Below, piece by piece: positions 5,736-6,549 of a stretch of 6,549 bases of DNA. The translations under genes and the position numbers were made by a program. The notes under the pieces are model-generated. The model had not been told where the DNA came from. It made no database searches and was given only the letters and a program-made list of their open reading frames with translations. Position 1 is the stretch's first letter. Every line of letters starts with the position of its first letter. The DNA comes from Oscillospiraceae bacterium (GTDB lineage: Bacteria; Bacillota; Clostridia; Oscillospirales; Ruminococcaceae), in the NCBI GenBank assembly GCA_017848075.1, contig JAGALG010000025.1, forward strand, positions 1 through 6,549. The letters run 5' to 3'.

Positions 5736-5981
5736 ATGAAACGCCTATTATCTTGCGAGTTTAACTTTGATACGGTCTGCGTTGAACTAAAGTTCTCAGA
5801 CGGCACTATGATTGCCATTGACACCATTGCGGTTGAAAATGAGGTGGCTGACAATATGTATCAGCGGTCAGAGCTTGATTATCTTATCTACAATGACCCG
5901 ATGGCATACGCCGATTTGATACTCAACGGCAACCCTGAATCCTATCTAAAGGCTGTAACAGAATACAAATCGCTTGATTGA
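5736..5981 (+). CDS. Small conserved-looking protein, DUF6061-like
   Basis: An 81-residue acidic, soluble protein with no signal peptide or membrane helix. The N-terminal half reads as beta strands (MKRLLSCEFNFDTVCVELKF, then DGTMIAID) and the C-terminal half as helical (SELDYLIYNDPMAYADLIL, then GNPESYLKAV). From memory this matches small proteins called DUF6061, found in clostridial genomes and often near integrative elements. I cannot check the family here, and its function is unknown. ATG 5736 has an excellent ribosome binding site (GGAGG 5724-5728). The gene stands alone, between a hairpin-rich leader and a strong terminator. No clear promoter is visible just upstream. Confidence 0.75.
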   Translation: MKRLLSCEFNFDTVCVELKFSDGTMIAIDTIAVENEVADNMYQRSELDYLIYNDPMAYADLILNGNPESYLKAVTEYKSLD

Positions 5982-5987
5982 TTTTCT

Positions 5988-6018
5988 CACGCCCCAAGGT
6001 CATCTTGGGGCGTGTTTT
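5988..6018 (+). terminator. Intrinsic terminator of the small DUF6061-like gene
   Basis: CACGCCCCAAG (5988-5998) and CTTGGGGCGTG (6004-6014) form a perfect 11-bp stem with a GTCAT loop, followed by TTTT. It begins 7 bases after the stop codon. It is very strong and could also act on the opposite strand. Confidence 0.93.
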
Positions 6019-6061
6019 CAAAAAAGTTACACTTTAATGTGATGAATTTTATCGTATCATC

Positions 6062-6090
6062 TTGAAAAAACCGCTAAAACCATGTATAAT
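6062..6090 (+). promoter_or_regulatory. Near-consensus sigma-A promoter for the downstream membrane protein
   Basis: TTGAAA (6062-6067) and a perfect TATAAT (6085-6090) are separated by exactly 17 bases. Transcription should start near 6097, inside the TGTGTGTACACACA palindrome, leaving a leader of about 50 bases before ATG 6148. Confidence 0.88.
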
Positions 6091-6092
6091 AA

Positions 6093-6106
6093 TGTGTGTA
6101 CACACA
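6093..6106 (+). promoter_or_regulatory. Perfect 14-bp palindrome at the transcription start (probable operator)
   Basis: TGTGTGTACACACA is fully self-complementary and begins 3 bases after the -10 box, so a dimeric protein bound here would block initiation. A further GTGTGTG at 6111-6117 can pair with ACACAC (6100-6105) in the RNA, so the leader could also fold into a hairpin. No regulator gene for this site is visible in the window. Confidence 0.55.
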
Positions 6107-6147
6107 ATGCGTGTGTGAAGAACAATCATTAAGCGGAGGTGCAGTGA

Positions 6148-6549
6148 ATGGAATGGTTTTCCATGCCGGATTGGGTAACTCCAGAAATTCTACTGACTAT
6201 ATACGCATCCATAATATCAACAATCGCTCTTGTTTGGAACATCGTACTTGCCCTTTTGGAAAAATGGTCAAGGTTGAAAGTCTCAGTGGAGTTTCGAGAC
6301 AGCATGACCGCTGGGATAGATGGGAAAGTCATTAGAGGCCCGACCGTCTGCTTTATAAGAATTGTGAATAAGGGTAATCAAGTAAAATATGTTTCGTCAA
6401 TAGACTTGAGCTTACCTTACAGAACATCAACTGGTAATATGTTTTCCTTGATAAATCCAGGGACTAAATTTCCAGTAGAGATATTACCGCAGCAAGAATA
6501 TGTGTATAGATTTAAGTTTCGAGCTCTACCAGAAATAATGCTTGAAAAA
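6148..6549 (+). CDS. Unrecognised membrane-anchored protein, N-terminal part (runs off the window)
   Basis: An open frame of 134 codons from ATG 6148 to the window end without a stop. GGAGGTG at 6135-6141 sits well for this start. An ATG at 6153 and a GTG at 6144 are in other frames. The protein begins MEWFSMPDWVTPE, then has one predicted membrane helix (about 13-37, LLTIYASIISTIALVWNIVL). A basic stretch follows (EKWSRLKVSVEF), and then a region of alternating hydrophobic residues that looks beta-rich (VCFIRIVNKG, VSSIDLSLPYR, PQQEYVYRFKFR). This is a single-helix anchor followed by a probable beta-sandwich domain. The WSRLK stretch after the helix suggests, by the positive-inside rule, that this domain is cytoplasmic. 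I do not recognise the family. It has its own strong promoter and likely operator, and looks more A/T-rich than the ABC operon, which fits accessory DNA. Confidence 0.72.
   Translation, partial: MEWFSMPDWVTPEILLTIYASIISTIALVWNIVLALLEKWSRLKVSVEFRDSMTAGIDGKVIRGPTVCFIRIVNKGNQVKYVSSIDLSLPYRTSTGNMFSLINPGTKFPVEILPQQEYVYRFKFRALPEIMLEK

Noticed and set aside
6096..6335. 79-codon plus-strand frame starting in the TGTGTG palindrome
   Set aside because: Its GTG start is at the predicted transcription start with no ribosome binding site, and it conflicts with the frame from ATG 6148 that has GGAGGTG and stays open to the window end.
1..6549. CRISPR array, tRNA, rRNA, insertion sequence or integrase
   Set aside because: I looked for regularly spaced repeats, cloverleaf-like segments and transposase or recombinase motifs and saw none.

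Overview
The window looks like the chromosome of a low-to-mid-GC Firmicute, most likely a gut-type member of Clostridia. The reasons are the strong GGAGG ribosome binding sites, consensus sigma-A promoters with 17-nt spacers, hairpin-plus-U terminators, and the protein families present. No species can be named from the sequence alone. Every gene I can support is on the + strand.

Layout. (1) 1-195 is the C-terminal end of a MATE-type multidrug/drug:cation antiporter, closed by a strong intrinsic terminator (201-237). (2) 238-407 is a regulatory intergenic region. It has a near-consensus promoter (289-317), then two similar GTTAGC...TAAC dyads, the first at the expected transcription start, and an attenuator-like hairpin with a T run. 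(3) 408-4551 is a compact four-gene operon with overlapping genes: two half-size ABC exporters resembling CydD and CydC, a cysteine-rich YgbA-type protein ('nitrous oxide-stimulated promoter' family), and a small DUF454/YbaN-type membrane protein. A modest terminator lies at 4642-4664. (4) 4697-5516 is a separate unit: a consensus promoter and an XRE-type helix-turn-helix protein fused to four predicted membrane helices. (5) 5517-5735 has no gene but holds several dyads, including a long GAAA-capped hairpin just upstream of a small 81-aa protein (5736-5981, DUF6061-like), which ends at a perfect 11-bp-stem terminator. (6) 6019-6549 has a near-perfect promoter (6062-6090), a perfect 14-bp palindrome at its start point, and the first 134 codons of an unrecognised membrane-anchored protein that runs off the window.

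How it works together. The two ABC proteins should form one heterodimeric exporter. The departures from consensus in the two subunits (a Tyr in place of the Q-loop Gln in the first, LSAGE in place of LSGGQ in the second) fall in the same composite ATP site, so the transporter probably has one canonical and one weakened site. Co-transcription with a YgbA-type protein suggests a link to redox, thiol, heme or nitrosative stress, but the substrate cannot be read from sequence. From about 5517 the sequence looks more AT-rich and accessory, with small proteins of mobile-element flavour and several isolated dyads. This may be a junction with an island or integrative element, but no integrase, att site or relaxase is visible.
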